Part shown: positions 44,316 to 53,380 of the stretch, piece after piece
Layout of the letters: every line of letters starts with the position of its first letter
How positions within the stretch are numbered: position 1 is the stretch's first letter
Assembly (NCBI RefSeq): GCF_003259905.1
Contig: NZ_QLMG01000006.1
Coordinates: forward strand, 62,001-126,000
Reading direction: 5' to 3'
Length of the DNA stretch: 64,000 nucleotides
DNA from: Salipiger aestuarii
Lineage (GTDB): Bacteria; Pseudomonadota; Alphaproteobacteria; Rhodobacterales; Rhodobacteraceae
Program-made: the position numbers and the translations under genes
The notes under the pieces: model-generated
Told to the model about the DNA's origin: nothing
The model's input: only the letters and a program-made list of their open reading frames with translations
Databases searched by the model: none

Positions 44316-45455
44316 TCAGCGCGACACAAGTCCGCGCGCCACGATCAGCCGCATGATTTCGTTGGTGCCTTCCAGGATCTGGTGCACACGCAGGTCCCTG
44401 ACAATCTTTTCGATGCCGTAATCCGCAAGATAGCCGTATCCGCCGTGCAGTTGCAGGCACTGGTCCGCCACTTTCGACCCGGCTTCGGTCACGAATTTCT
44501 TTGCCATGGCGCAGTATCCGGAGGCATCGGGGGCGCCCTGATCCAGCTTCCACGCGGCCTGACGCAGGAACACCCGCGCGGCCTGCAAGTCGATTTCCAT
44601 GTCGGCCAGCCGGAATTGAAGGGCCTGGAACTGGTCGATGCTTTGGCCAAAGGCCTGGCGTTCGGCCATATAGGCGAGCGTCGCGTCCAGCGCGGCCTGC
44701 GCGGCCCCCAGCGAGCAGGCCGAGATGTTCAGCCGCCCGCCGTCCAGCCCGGCCATGGCGTATTTGAACCCCTTGCCCTGTTCGCCCAAAAGGTTTGCAG
44801 CGGGAACGTCGCAGCCATCCATCTGGACCTGCCTTGTGGGCTGCGACTTCCAGCCCATTTTTTGTTCCAGCCCGCCAAAGGACAGCCCCGGCGTGCCGTC
44901 TTCGACCAGCAGGGCGGAAATGCCGCGCGGGCCATCATCGCCGGTGCGGGCCATGACCACATATATGTCGGAATAGCCGCCGCCCGAGATGAAGGCCTTG
45001 GTGCCGGTCAGGCTGTACCCGGTCGCGGATTTGTCGGCGCGGGTGCGCAGCGCGGCAGCGTCCGAGCCTGAATTCGGTTCCGTCAGGCAGTAGGACAGCA
45101 CCGTTTCCATGGACAGCGCACCGGGCAGCACACGCGCCTTCATCTCGTCCGAGCCGTAGCTGTCGATCATCCGCGCGCACATGTTGTGGATCGACAAGAA
45201 GCCCGCGACCGACGGGCAGGCCATGCTGAGCGCCTCGAACACCAGCGTGGCGTCGAGCCGCGTCAGCCCCGCGCCGCCGCTATCCTCGTCGACATAGATG
45301 CCGCCAAGGCCCAGCTCGCCCAGCCGGGGCCACAGATCGCGCGGGATGGTCCCGGCGGTTTCCCAGTCGCGCGCATGGGGCGCGATGTGTTCCTGCCCGA
45401 ACCCGTGGGCCATGTCGAAGATCGCCGATTGCTCGTCGCTCAACGCAAAATCCAT
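44316..45455 (-). CDS. Isobutyryl-CoA dehydrogenase (acyl-CoA dehydrogenase family)
   Basis: 379 residues after GGGAGG. The FAD-binding YCLTEPNSGSDAAALRTRA, the QAFGQSIDQFQALQFRLADM and the C-terminal YGIEKIVRDLRVHQILEGTNEIMR with the catalytic-Glu region mark a medium-chain ACAD fold. Isobutyryl-CoA as substrate is inferred from the neighbouring hydrolase and mmsB. It passes electrons to ETF. The operon starts here; the promoter lies in the 106 bases before the divergent-facing glycosyltransferase end. Confidence 0.92.
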   Translation of the reverse strand: MDFALSDEQSAIFDMAHGFGQEHIAPHARDWETAGTIPRDLWPRLGELGLGGIYVDEDSGGAGLTRLDATLVFEALSMACPSVAGFLSIHNMCARMIDSYGSDEMKARVLPGALSMETVLSYCLTEPNSGSDAAALRTRADKSATGYSLTGTKAFISGGGYSDIYVVMARTGDDGPRGISALLVEDGTPGLSFGGLEQKMGWKSQPTRQVQMDGCDVPAANLLGEQGKGFKYAMAGLDGGRLNISACSLGAAQAALDATLAYMAERQAFGQSIDQFQALQFRLADMEIDLQAARVFLRQAAWKLDQGAPDASGYCAMAKKFVTEAGSKVADQCLQLHGGYGYLADYGIEKIVRDLRVHQILEGTNEIMRLIVARGLVSR

Positions 45456-45561
45456 GGGACGCCTCCCTTTCTCATGGAAATTGAACAGTTGTTCAGATTG
45501 TGTGCGGAGTCGGCGCGGATTGCAAGCGGGGATGACGCCGGACCGGCGCGGCCGCCGGCGA

Positions 45562-46701
45562 TCAGGGGCGCGGGGTGGGCGCCTCGCGCATGATGCGTTC
45601 CATCTTTTGCAGCAGCACGGCGTTGTCGAATTTGGCTTCGGCGGTGGCGCGGGCGGCGCGGGTCATGGCGCTGCGGTCGCTCATGTCGAGCACCTGGGCG
45701 ATGCGCGCGGCAAAGCCCTGTTCATCCCATTCGGGCACCAAAAGCCCGTTGACGCCATGCTCGACCGCCTCGGGAATGCCGGCGTGGATCGTCGACAGGG
45801 TGATGCAACCGCAGGCCAGGGCCTCCTGGATGGCGGTGGGCAGGCCTTCGGTGTTGCCGTTTTGCGCGGTGACGGAATGTTGCAGGAAGGTCTCGGTGAT
45901 CTCCAGCCGCTGGCGCACGGCATCATGCGGCAGGGCCCCGGCAAAGGTCACCTGATCGGTCACGCCAAGCGTCGCCGCCATGGTCCTGCATGTGTCCAGC
46001 AAGGGGCCGTCGCCGATAAAGGTCAGATGCGCGTCGCGTCCCCGCGCGGCGGTGGCAAAGGCACGCAGGGTGACCTGGGGCGCCTTTTTCTCGACCATGC
46101 GCCCCACCGCCAGAAACGTCCCCGGCGTCTTGGCCCTCGGGGCAAAGCGGCGGATGTCCACCCCCGAGGGCACCACATGGGCGTTCGGGTGCGTCACGCC
46201 ATGGGCGGCCAGATTATCAAGCAGGAACTGGCTGACCGAAAACACTCCCGCAAGCCGGGGCATCATGCGCCGGTACGCGCGCACGATCTGGCGAGAGCGC
46301 AGCGCAAAGCTGGCATCGGTGCCACGGAAATAGGTAAAGACGGGGATGTCCAGCGCCGCCCCCAGCTTGGCCACCACCAGCGCCTGGGTGCCGAATTCCG
46401 CCAGGATCACCTGCACATGCTGGTCGCGCAGCCAGTCCGCGAGGCGCTGGCGGTTCCGGCCAAAGGGCAGCCGGCCGGTGCCTTCGACCGCGGCGTTCCA
46501 GCCCATGGCAAAGGGCGCGCGCAGTTTGTCGGCCATGCCCAGCGGCGCGCGGCGCACGAACAGCGGCTTGCCGAACGGATCGGCGCCGTTGAAGCGCCCG
46601 GTCAGCACGCAGGTATCGCCGCCAAAGGCATGCTGGATATGGCGGTTGATGAAGGTTTCGCCGGGGACGTGAAAATCCGAGGTGACGATGCAGGTTCTCA
46701 T
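45562..46701 (-). CDS. Glycosyltransferase family 4 protein
   Basis: 379 residues with two Rossmann domains. The acceptor domain starts MRTCIVTSDFHVPGETFINRH; the donor domain holds VPSGVDIRRFAP, TFLAVGRMVEKKAPQVTLRAF and the E-x7-E motif EGLPTAIQEALACGC. Such enzymes are retaining glycosyltransferases for cell-surface polysaccharide or lipid sugars. It is not in a visible polysaccharide cluster. A run of three CCAGTG repeats lies just upstream of its start. It follows the YbdK-type gene on the same strand. Confidence 0.9.
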   Translation of the reverse strand: MRTCIVTSDFHVPGETFINRHIQHAFGGDTCVLTGRFNGADPFGKPLFVRRAPLGMADKLRAPFAMGWNAAVEGTGRLPFGRNRQRLADWLRDQHVQVILAEFGTQALVVAKLGAALDIPVFTYFRGTDASFALRSRQIVRAYRRMMPRLAGVFSVSQFLLDNLAAHGVTHPNAHVVPSGVDIRRFAPRAKTPGTFLAVGRMVEKKAPQVTLRAFATAARGRDAHLTFIGDGPLLDTCRTMAATLGVTDQVTFAGALPHDAVRQRLEITETFLQHSVTAQNGNTEGLPTAIQEALACGCITLSTIHAGIPEAVEHGVNGLLVPEWDEQGFAARIAQVLDMSDRSAMTRAARATAEAKFDNAVLLQKMERIMREAPTPRP

Positions 46702-46731
46702 GGGCGTTCCCCGTGCTGTCGCCGTGCTGGC

Positions 46732-46759
46732 CCAGTGTATAGTCCAGTGTGGTCCAGTG
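46732..46759. repeat. Three phased CCAGTG repeats before the glycosyltransferase gene
   Basis: CCAGTG occurs at 46732, 46744 and 46754 in the same orientation, spaced 12 and 10 bases apart, about one DNA turn. It sits 31-58 bases upstream of the glycosyltransferase start on the minus strand. It could be an activator site or a slippage product. Confidence 0.4.
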
Positions 46760-46816
46760 CTGGACCCGTGCCGGGCAGGTCCCGTAGATGCCTTGCGACG
46801 GCGTGCCGCGCAAGGG

Positions 46817-47947
46817 TCAGAGTCCTTCGTGAAATTCGTCGATCAGATGGCGGACGACGGCGCGCATCCCGTCCTCGCTTCCTTCGGCAAAGGGGGCGGC
46901 GGCGGCGCGCTGGCGGCTGGCGGATGTGCCGGTGCGCACCACATGGCGCATCCGGTTCACCTCGGCGCTGCACCCAAGCGCCTCGGCGTCTTCGGCGATC
47001 AACGCGAGCAGATCGTCGGCAAGCTGGTCGAACGGCACGATGGCGCCGGCGCCAAAGTCGATCAGCCCTTCGGTCACGCCATACCGCTGCGCGCGCCAGC
47101 GATTTTCCGCGATCAGGAAATTTTCGTAGATCCGCCATCTCTGGTTGCGATGACGGAGGCGCCAGAGCATGCGCAACAGGCATTGTACCAGCGCCGCCAG
47201 CATCAGCGTGTCCTCGATGCGGGGCTGCACATCCATGATGCGGGTTTCAAGCGTGGGAAAGCGCGCCGAGGGACGCAGATCCCACCAGATCTTTGAACTG
47301 TCCTCGATCACCCCCAGATCGACCAGCGCCTGCACCGAGCGTTCGTAATCCTCCCAGTTGGCGAATTGCGGCGGCAGGCCGGTGCGCGGCAGGTTGTCGA
47401 ACACCGAAATCCGGTAGCTGGCCAGCCCGGTGTCCTGCCCCTGCCAGAACGGCGACGAGGTCGACAGTGCCAGAAGATGGGGCAGGAAATAGCTGACCTG
47501 CCGCATCAGGTCGGCGCGCAGATCGTCGTCGCCGATTTCGACATGCACGTGCATGCCGCAGATCAGCATGCGCCGCACCACCGCCGCCAGCGCGCGGTGC
47601 AGATCGTTGTAGCGGTCCTTGTCGGTATGGAGCTGGTGCTTCCAGTCGGCGCGCGGATGGCACGAGGCCGCGATGGGCGACAAGCCAAATCGCGCGGCAT
47701 GCCGGGCGACGGTGCGGCGCAGGCGGCGCAGATCGTCGCGCGCCTGGGAAATATCCGCGCAGGGCCTGGTGCCGATCTCGATCTGGCATTGCAGGAATTC
47801 CCGGCCGACCTGATCGCCCAGATCGGCGCGGCACGCTGTCAGCAGGCCTTCGGGCGCTTCGGCAAGGGCCAGCGTGGTGCTGTCGACCAGCAGGTATTCT
47901 TCTTCGATGCCCAGTCGAAACGCCGGGCGCGTGCTGCCATGTGCCAT
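46817..47947 (-). CDS. YbdK-type carboxylate-amine ligase (glutamate-cysteine ligase 2 family)
   Basis: 376 residues. Of two adjacent ATGs, the second (47947) has a better 6-base spacing from GGGAGG; 47953 is the alternative. The GCS2 start [31 protein letters not shown]-like [21 protein letters not shown] and [19 protein letters not shown] are diagnostic. E. coli YbdK shows weak glutamate-cysteine ligase activity; the physiological substrate is unknown. Length fits YbdK (372). The next upstream gene on this strand is the 139-residue unknown protein (60 bases). Confidence 0.92.
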   Translation of the reverse strand: MAHGSTRPAFRLGIEEEYLLVDSTTLALAEAPEGLLTACRADLGDQVGREFLQCQIEIGTRPCADISQARDDLRRLRRTVARHAARFGLSPIAASCHPRADWKHQLHTDKDRYNDLHRALAAVVRRMLICGMHVHVEIGDDDLRADLMRQVSYFLPHLLALSTSSPFWQGQDTGLASYRISVFDNLPRTGLPPQFANWEDYERSVQALVDLGVIEDSSKIWWDLRPSARFPTLETRIMDVQPRIEDTLMLAALVQCLLRMLWRLRHRNQRWRIYENFLIAENRWRAQRYGVTEGLIDFGAGAIVPFDQLADDLLALIAEDAEALGCSAEVNRMRHVVRTGTSASRQRAAAAPFAEGSEDGMRAVVRHLIDEFHEGL

Positions 47948-48006
47948 TGCCATCCTCCCGCACGCAGCAAAGCAGAGCCGGCGCCATCGGGCAAGAGGCG
48001 CGCGGT

Positions 48007-48426
48007 TCAGCGCGCGGCGCGCAGGAAATCCGCGATCTTGCGTTCGGGCTGGCCGATATGGTCCAGCGCCGCCGCTTCGGAGCGAAATACGTCGATCCGG
48101 TAGGGCAGGGTATTGTCGGCGACCTGATGGTACATGCGTGAGGCGCCGAACGCGAGATCGTCGGGCGCGTAAAACGCATAGCGCGTGCCGGGCAGCACGT
48201 TTCTGGTCAGCCGCGATTCCGCCCCGACCATTGACAGCACCTGGAGGAAATCCGACGTCAGGTCCGCGATCCCCGACAGGTCGGCAAACAATGCGGTTCC
48301 GGGACGGCAATGGGGGTCGCCCTGAAGCCGTTCGATCACGCCGATATACTCTGCCGGCGTCGTGACACCGAAAAAGCGCAAGTAGGCAAGGTTCCGTTTC
48401 GGATAAAGGATCAGGTCAATTGCCAT
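48007..48426 (-). CDS. 139-residue protein of unknown function
   Basis: A complete small soluble protein with alternating beta and helix segments: [47 protein letters not shown], and a later [24 protein letters not shown]. The pattern of strand then helix then LFADLSG resembles SpoIIAA/STAS-like or STAS-domain folds, but no family is firmly recognised. It is 60 bases upstream of the YbdK-type gene and may share its transcript. Confidence 0.7.
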   Translation of the reverse strand: MAIDLILYPKRNLAYLRFFGVTTPAEYIGVIERLQGDPHCRPGTALFADLSGIADLTSDFLQVLSMVGAESRLTRNVLPGTRYAFYAPDDLAFGASRMYHQVADNTLPYRIDVFRSEAAALDHIGQPERKIADFLRAAR

Positions 48427-49191
48427 CTGGGATCGTACGTTTCTTCCAACACGTTAAAGTGGATCGTGGAGCGTTCAGCTCGCGCATTTGGTGTTCCGCG
48501 ATACTGGAGATGTCAAGCGGTTCACATGCCGGCCCCCCAGCGTGCCCGCTCAGGCAAGTCTGCAAAACCGGTTTCCGGCGGACCGGACAAGCTGCGCGTC
48601 CGCGCCTTGTCCTGCTGGAGGCACGGTACAACCTGTCGAAGCATACCCGTGTTTTCATGGCCATTCGGGAGTCCTGATGCGCGACGCGACCGGGGGCGGG
48701 ATAGGTCGCACGCGTTTCTTCCGCAGTACCGGCGAACTGATCGGGCTGGTGCGTCCGCACCGCCATGAGCCGCGGGTCATCCCGTTCGATCGCGGCGGCC
48801 GACGACCGATCGACAACGTGCTTGTGCCCGGATCGGGCATCGGGGGAGGTATGTAGCGACCAAAGACCATCATGGTTTCCTCGAGCCCGGCAAGTCCTGC
48901 GTCACGAACGAAGACAAGACCCCGAGCGGGCGGGATATGGACAAAGACGGGCATGAACGGTGAGCTTACTGGATGAACAAGAGCACATCGAGACAGGGCC
49001 GCGTGAAGGAACCGCCCTGTGATCGCGGAATACTTCTCACAATCTGAATGCGGAATGCAACCATTTGGTGAGAGCCTTTTCGAAAAAATGAAATTTATCC
49101 TGTGTTAAACACAAATGTGACCGGCAAGCCACATGGAACCGGGGTGGCATTCCTGCCACCCCCCTTCGCATCACGTCCTGTTCGGATCCGA
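48427..49191. other. Gene-poor interval of about 765 bases
   Basis: No supported gene. A plus-strand frame at 48677-48856 (after GGGAG) would give a 59-residue basic peptide containing TRFFRSTGELIGLVRPHRHEP, without recognised family. The remainder has overlapping low-quality frames on both strands. The final 130 bases are AT-richer and contain the mmsA terminator. Confidence 0.5.
49141..49162 (-). terminator. Hairpin after mmsA, putative terminator
   Basis: GGGGTGGCA (49141-49149) and TGCCACCCC (49154-49162) form a perfect 9-bp stem with a TTCC loop, 30 bases beyond the mmsA stop on the minus strand. There is no long T-run. Confidence 0.6.
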
Positions 49192-50691
49192 TCAGTCCAT
49201 GGCCTTGAAATTGAACTCGCCGCCTTCCTTGATTCCGGAAAACCAGCGCGCGGTGACGGTCTTGGTTTTGGTGTAGAACCGGAACGCGTCGGGGCCGTAC
49301 TGGTTAAGATCGCCGAATGCCGATTTCTTCCAGCCGCCAAAGGTGTGATAGCTCAACGGCACCGGGATCGGAAAGTTGATCCCGACCATGCCCACATTCA
49401 CCCGGTGGGCAAAATCGCGCGCGGTGTCGCCATCGGCGGTATAGATCGCCGTGCCGTTGCCGTATTCGTTGTCGATCACCAGTTCGAGCGCCTCTTCGTA
49501 GGTTCCGGTGCGCACCTGGGTCAGCACCGGGCCAAAGATCTCCTGCTTGTAGATCTCCATATCCGGGGTGACGTTGTCGAACATCGACGGACCGACGAAA
49601 AAGCCGTTCTCATAGCCCTGAAGCGCGAAATCGCGGCCATCGACCAGCAGCGAGGCCCCCGCATCGACGCCCGATGCGATCAGCCCTTCGATGCGCGCCT
49701 TGGACGCAGCGGTGATGACGGGGCCGTAATCCACGTCCTCGCCCGCCGTATAGGGGCCGACCTTCAGCTTTTCGATGCGCGGCAGCAGCTTTTCGACCAG
49801 CGCGTCGGCGGTTTCCTTGCCCACCGGCACCGCCACCGAAATCGCCATGCAGCGTTCGCCGGCCGCGCCAAAGCTGGCGCCGACCAACGCATCGGCGGCC
49901 ATGTCCAGATCGGCGTCGGGCATGATGATCATATGATTCTTGGCGCCGCCAAAGCACTGCGCGCGCTTGCCGTTGCTGGCGGCGCGACCATAGATGTACT
50001 GGGCGATCGGGGTCGAGCCGACAAAGCCGACCGCCTGCACGGTGTCATTGTCGAGGATCGCGTCGACGGTGTCCTTGTCGCCGTTGACCACCTGAAGCAC
50101 GCCTGCGGGCAGCCCCGCTTCGATCAGCAATTCGGCCAGGCGCAGCGAGGTCGACGGCACGCGCTCGGACGGCTTGAGGATCATCGCATTGCCCGAGCTG
50201 AGCGCCGGCGCCATCTTCCACAGGGGGATCATTGCGGGAAAGTTGAACGGGGTGATGCCGGCGACCACGCCCAGCGGCTGGCGCATGGAATAAAGGTCGA
50301 TGCCGGGCCCGCCGTTGTCGGTGTATTCGCCCTTGAGCAGGCTGGGCGCGCCCATGCACAGCTCGACGACCTCAAGCCCGCGCTGCACGTCGCCGCGCGC
50401 ATCGGGCAGGGTCTTGCCGTGCTCCATCGACACCAGCTCGGCGAGCTCGTCCATGTGCTCGTTGATCAGCGCGCCGAATTTCATCATCACGCGAGCGCGG
50501 CGCTGCGGGTTGGTCGCGCCCCATGCCTTTTGCGCCTGTTCTGCGCGGGCGACCGCATCGTTCAGCTCCTGGACGGTGGCCAGCGGCACCCTGGCGATGG
50601 CTTCGCCGGTCGCGGGGTTGAACACATCGGCAAAGCGCCCCGAGGTGCCCTTGACGCGCTGCCCGTCGATGAAATGAGTCAGTTCCTTCAT
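49192..50691 (-). CDS. mmsA: CoA-acylating methylmalonate-semialdehyde dehydrogenase
   Basis: 499 residues from the ATG at 50691, which follows AAGGGAGAG; the frame continues 900 bases upstream only as a shadow of the LysR gene. Aldehyde dehydrogenase motifs: ITPFNFPAMIPLWKM, VGFVGSTPIAQYIY, and the catalytic cysteine in GAAGERCMAIS. FGGWKKSAFGDLNQYGPDAFRFYT is the MMSDH end. It converts methylmalonate semialdehyde plus CoA to propionyl-CoA and CO2, the last step after the mmsB operon found 4 kb away. The divergent LysR regulator is the obvious candidate controller. Confidence 0.96.
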   Translation of the reverse strand: MKELTHFIDGQRVKGTSGRFADVFNPATGEAIARVPLATVQELNDAVARAEQAQKAWGATNPQRRARVMMKFGALINEHMDELAELVSMEHGKTLPDARGDVQRGLEVVELCMGAPSLLKGEYTDNGGPGIDLYSMRQPLGVVAGITPFNFPAMIPLWKMAPALSSGNAMILKPSERVPSTSLRLAELLIEAGLPAGVLQVVNGDKDTVDAILDNDTVQAVGFVGSTPIAQYIYGRAASNGKRAQCFGGAKNHMIIMPDADLDMAADALVGASFGAAGERCMAISVAVPVGKETADALVEKLLPRIEKLKVGPYTAGEDVDYGPVITAASKARIEGLIASGVDAGASLLVDGRDFALQGYENGFFVGPSMFDNVTPDMEIYKQEIFGPVLTQVRTGTYEEALELVIDNEYGNGTAIYTADGDTARDFAHRVNVGMVGINFPIPVPLSYHTFGGWKKSAFGDLNQYGPDAFRFYTKTKTVTARWFSGIKEGGEFNFKAMD

Positions 50692-50735
50692 GGTCGCTCT
50701 CCCTTGCGATTTCGGATTTGAGCGCAGCCTAGTCT

Positions 50736-50747
50736 TGCACAAATGCA
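50736..50747. promoter_or_regulatory. Candidate LysR operator between mmsA and the regulator
   Basis: TGCACAAATGCA is an inverted repeat (TGCA-N4-TGCA), 45 bases from the mmsA start and 53 bases from the LysR start. It fits a LysR-type half-site in the shared 108-base promoter region. Confidence 0.4.
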
Positions 50748-50799
50748 GGGTACAGGGGTAATCCGGCAAAAGGGTTTTGCGTTTTTGCAAGGGCAAGCC

Positions 50800-51696
50800 A
50801 TGCGCGACAACTGGGACGACCTGCGGATCTTTTTGGCGGTGGCGCGGGCGGCCGGGCTTTCGGGGGCGGGACGCGTGCTGCGCATGGATCCGGCAACCGT
50901 GGGGCGGCGTGTGGGCCGGCTGGAGGAAACGCTGGGCCAGCCGCTGTTCGCCAAAAGCCCGCAAGGCTATGCGCTGACCGAGGCGGGCGCGCGCCTGCTG
51001 GGTCACGCAGAAAGCGCCGAGGCGGCGCTGGGACTGGGCGCGCAGGCCGTGCGCGGCGCGGGCACCGGCATGTCGGGACAGATCCGCATCGGTGCGCCAG
51101 ACGGCATGGCCAATTTCCTGTTGCCGCAGGTCTGTGCCGAAATCGGTGCCGCCAACCCGGATCTCGACATCCAGATCGTCGCCCTGCCGCGCATCGTCAA
51201 CCTGACGCGGCGCGAGGCGGATCTGGCCATTGGCGTGTCCGCGCCCACCGCCGGACGGCTGGTGGTGCAAAAACTGACAGAGTACCGGCTGCATCTGGCC
51301 GCCTCGCGCGATTATCTGGCGCAGCACCCGCCGATCCGGACACGCGCCGATCTCCGGGCGCATCGCATCGTCGGCTACATTCCCGACATGATCTTCGACA
51401 AGGAACTGGACTATCTCAGCGACCTCGGGCTGGACCGGGTCGGTCTTGCGTCCAATTCCGTGGCGGTGCAATTTCACTGGTTGCGGCAGGGGGCGGGCGT
51501 CGGCATCGTGCATGATTTCGCGCTGCCCGCAGCACCCGGTCTGGTCAAGGTCTTGCCGGACGATGTGTCGATCACCCGCAGCTTTTATCTGGTGCGTCAT
51601 GCCGATGATCGCCGGCTTGGACGGTTGGACACCTTTGCCAAGGCGCTGGTGGAGGCGGTGCGCCGCGAATTAACCCGACTCGAAGGTCTGAGTTGA
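50800..51696 (+). CDS. LysR-family transcriptional regulator, probable mmsA regulator
   Basis: 298 residues. I chose the ATG at 50800 (MRDNWDDLRIFLAVARA), the standard LysR start, over an ATG at 50743 that would add 19 residues. The N-terminal winged helix DLRIFLAVARAAGLSGAGRVLRMDPATVGRRVGRLEETLGQPLF is followed by a type 2 periplasmic-binding-like effector domain from ~90. It is divergent from mmsA, with a shared 108-base region, so autoregulation and control of mmsA are likely. The inducer may be a valine-pathway intermediate (inference). Confidence 0.9.
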   Translation: MRDNWDDLRIFLAVARAAGLSGAGRVLRMDPATVGRRVGRLEETLGQPLFAKSPQGYALTEAGARLLGHAESAEAALGLGAQAVRGAGTGMSGQIRIGAPDGMANFLLPQVCAEIGAANPDLDIQIVALPRIVNLTRREADLAIGVSAPTAGRLVVQKLTEYRLHLAASRDYLAQHPPIRTRADLRAHRIVGYIPDMIFDKELDYLSDLGLDRVGLASNSVAVQFHWLRQGAGVGIVHDFALPAAPGLVKVLPDDVSITRSFYLVRHADDRRLGRLDTFAKALVEAVRRELTRLEGLS

Positions 51697-51753
51697 CAAA
51701 CTGTCGCAAGCAGCCGAGCCTTCTACCATAACGCGAGCGATGGAGAAACGCAG

Positions 51754-52188
51754 ATGCAGGTACAGCAGATTCTCAAGGACAAGCGCAGCGACGGGGTGGT
51801 GACGGTCGGGCTGAAAGCGACCGTGGCAGAAACGGCACAGCTGCTTGCCGAGCGGCGCATCGGCGGCGTGGTCGTGTCCGAAGACGGGCAGACCCCGCTT
51901 GGCATCCTGTCGGAACGCGACATCGTGCGCCGGCTGGCCGCCGAGGGCGCTGCGGTGCTCGGCATGGCGGTCGAGGATCTGATGACCAAGGATCTCAAGA
52001 CCTGCAGCTGCAAGGATGACTGCGACGAGGTGCTCGCGCGGATGACCGAAGGGCGATTCCGCCATATGCCCGTGGTCGAGGATGGCGTGATGGTCGGCAT
52101 CATCACCATCGGCGACGTGGTGGCGGCGCAGATCGCTGAACTGTCGATGGAAAAACACGCCCTGCAAGGGATGATCATGGGGCACTGA
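51754..52188 (+). CDS. Tandem CBS domain protein
   Basis: 144 residues, start after GGAGAAACGC. Two CBS domains fill the protein: KSDGVVTVGLKATVAETAQLL with GVVVSEDGQTPLGILSERDIVRRLA, and LMTKDLKT...DDCDEVLARMTEGRFRHMPVVEDGVMVGIITIGDVV. CBS pairs bind adenosine nucleotides as energy sensors or regulatory modules. No catalytic or channel domain is attached. It stands alone 57 bases after the LysR gene and 78 bases before coaD, on the same strand. Confidence 0.93.
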   Translation: MQVQQILKDKRSDGVVTVGLKATVAETAQLLAERRIGGVVVSEDGQTPLGILSERDIVRRLAAEGAAVLGMAVEDLMTKDLKTCSCKDDCDEVLARMTEGRFRHMPVVEDGVMVGIITIGDVVAAQIAELSMEKHALQGMIMGH

Positions 52189-52266
52189 TTTCGGGGAAAG
52201 ACCGGGCAGGGGTTGCATATTCCAGCGCAATATAGTTGCGTGCCGCAAACGACGGAGGGGCACCCC

Positions 52267-52764
52267 ATGCGTATCGGTCTTTATCCGGGCACCTTTGACC
52301 CGATCACGCTCGGCCATATCGACATCATCAGCCGCGCGACGCTGATGGTCGACCGGCTGGTGATCGGCTGTGCGATCAATCGCGACAAGGGGCCGCTCTT
52401 TTCGCTCGAAGAGCGCGTCGCCATGATCGAGGCGGAATGCGCGGCGATGTCAGAGACGACCGGCACCGAAATCGTCGTGCATCCGTTCGAAAACCTGCTG
52501 ATCGACTGCGCGCGCGATGTGGGCGCGCAGATCATCATCCGCGGCCTGCGTGCCGTGGCGGATTTCGAATACGAATTTCAGATGGTCGGTATGAACCGCG
52601 CGCTCGACAGCAGCGTCGAGACGGTGTTCCTGATGGCCGAGGCCAAGCATCAGGCGATCGCCTCGAAACTGGTCAAGGAAATCGCCCGGCTGGATGGCGA
52701 CGTCAGCAAATTTGTGACACCGGCGGTGCATGACGCGCTCAAGGCGCGCTTTGCGCGGCGTTAG
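52267..52764 (+). CDS. coaD: Phosphopantetheine adenylyltransferase
   Basis: 165 residues from the ATG at 52267 after GGAGG; the upstream 18-residue extension is rejected. The nucleotidyltransferase motif GLYPGTFDPITLGHIDII (T/HxGH), IIRGLRAVADFEYEFQM and SKLVKEIARLDGDVSKFV are canonical. It makes dephospho-CoA from 4'-phosphopantetheine and ATP. Its stop codon overlaps the stop of the convergent DUF1127 gene by 3 bases. Confidence 0.97.
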   Translation: MRIGLYPGTFDPITLGHIDIISRATLMVDRLVIGCAINRDKGPLFSLEERVAMIEAECAAMSETTGTEIVVHPFENLLIDCARDVGAQIIIRGLRAVADFEYEFQMVGMNRALDSSVETVFLMAEAKHQAIASKLVKEIARLDGDVSKFVTPAVHDALKARFARR

Positions 52765-52907
52765 CTGCCATAGACAGAGCGATGCGCCAGTTCGGCTTCG
52801 TGGCCGGCGATGTCGCAATCGAATCGCGTCCTGACGGGCAGCGATTTCAGTGTGCTGAGCGTGCGGCGAAAGGCGTAGCGGCGATAGATCGAATTCAGGA
52901 CGGACAT
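52761..52907 (-). CDS. DUF1127-type small protein
   Basis: 48 residues from the ATG at 52907 (MSVLNSIYRRYAFRRTLSTLKSLP), after GAGGAACC; a longer frame to 52949 is less likely. The YRRxxxxRRTxxxLxxLP pattern and the C-terminal AHRSVYG tail match DUF1127 proteins of Rhodobacteraceae. Related small arginine-rich proteins there bind RNA or control phosphate and carbon-stress responses. It is convergent with coaD, overlapping by 4 bases. A second DUF1127 gene is 78 bases upstream on the same strand. Confidence 0.8.
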   Translation of the reverse strand: MSVLNSIYRRYAFRRTLSTLKSLPVRTRFDCDIAGHEAELAHRSVYGS

Positions 52908-52985
52908 GGTTCGGTTCCTCTTGTGCATTTTGACAGGTGCACGTCGCACCGGTCCGGGTGGTGCCTGCGCGAGGGTGTCGCGGTG

Positions 52986-53153
52986 TCAGGCTTGGCCATA
53001 GACGGCCTGGGCGGCGATGCGATGCGCGTCGCCTTGGTGGATGTCCAGATCAAGCGCCACGTCCAGCGGCATGCTGCGCAATTCGCGCAGGGTTCGCAGG
53101 TACTTGGCGCGGCGGTCCAGACGGGATCTTAGGGCGTTGATAAGCTGTGTCAT
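52986..53153 (-). CDS. Second DUF1127-type small protein
   Basis: 55 residues (ATG at 53153 after GGAGCAACACC): MTQLINALRSRLDRRAKYL..., continuing RTLRELRSMPLDVALDLDI and ending AAQAVYGQA. Below 60 residues, so easily missed. The RTLRELRSMPLDVALDLDI segment and AVYG tail are typical of DUF1127. It is oriented like the 48-residue paralogue and about 78 bases upstream of it, so they form a tandem pair, possibly a cotranscribed or duplicated unit. Confidence 0.78.
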   Translation of the reverse strand: MTQLINALRSRLDRRAKYLRTLRELRSMPLDVALDLDIHQGDAHRIAAQAVYGQA

Positions 53154-53380
53154 GGTGTTGCTCCGTATCTCCTCCCTGTGTTTCTGTTGGCGCTAACCTA
53201 GGCGTCGCTGCGGTGCAGCACAACGTCCAAGACTTTCTGCCCGAGTTGCAAAAAATGCATGGCGGCGGGAGCCGGATCGCCGGCTTTTCCATCCCGGCTG
53301 TGCGACGCACGGCGCGAACCCCGTTGTTTTCCATGGCTCTGGGGAATCGTTAACCGGAACGGCTTGGTCTTGAGCCAGCC

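Noticed and set aside
50692-51601. Upstream extension of mmsA through the LysR gene
   Set aside because: The enzyme start at 50691 has a ribosome binding site, and the extension is antisense to a clear LysR regulator.
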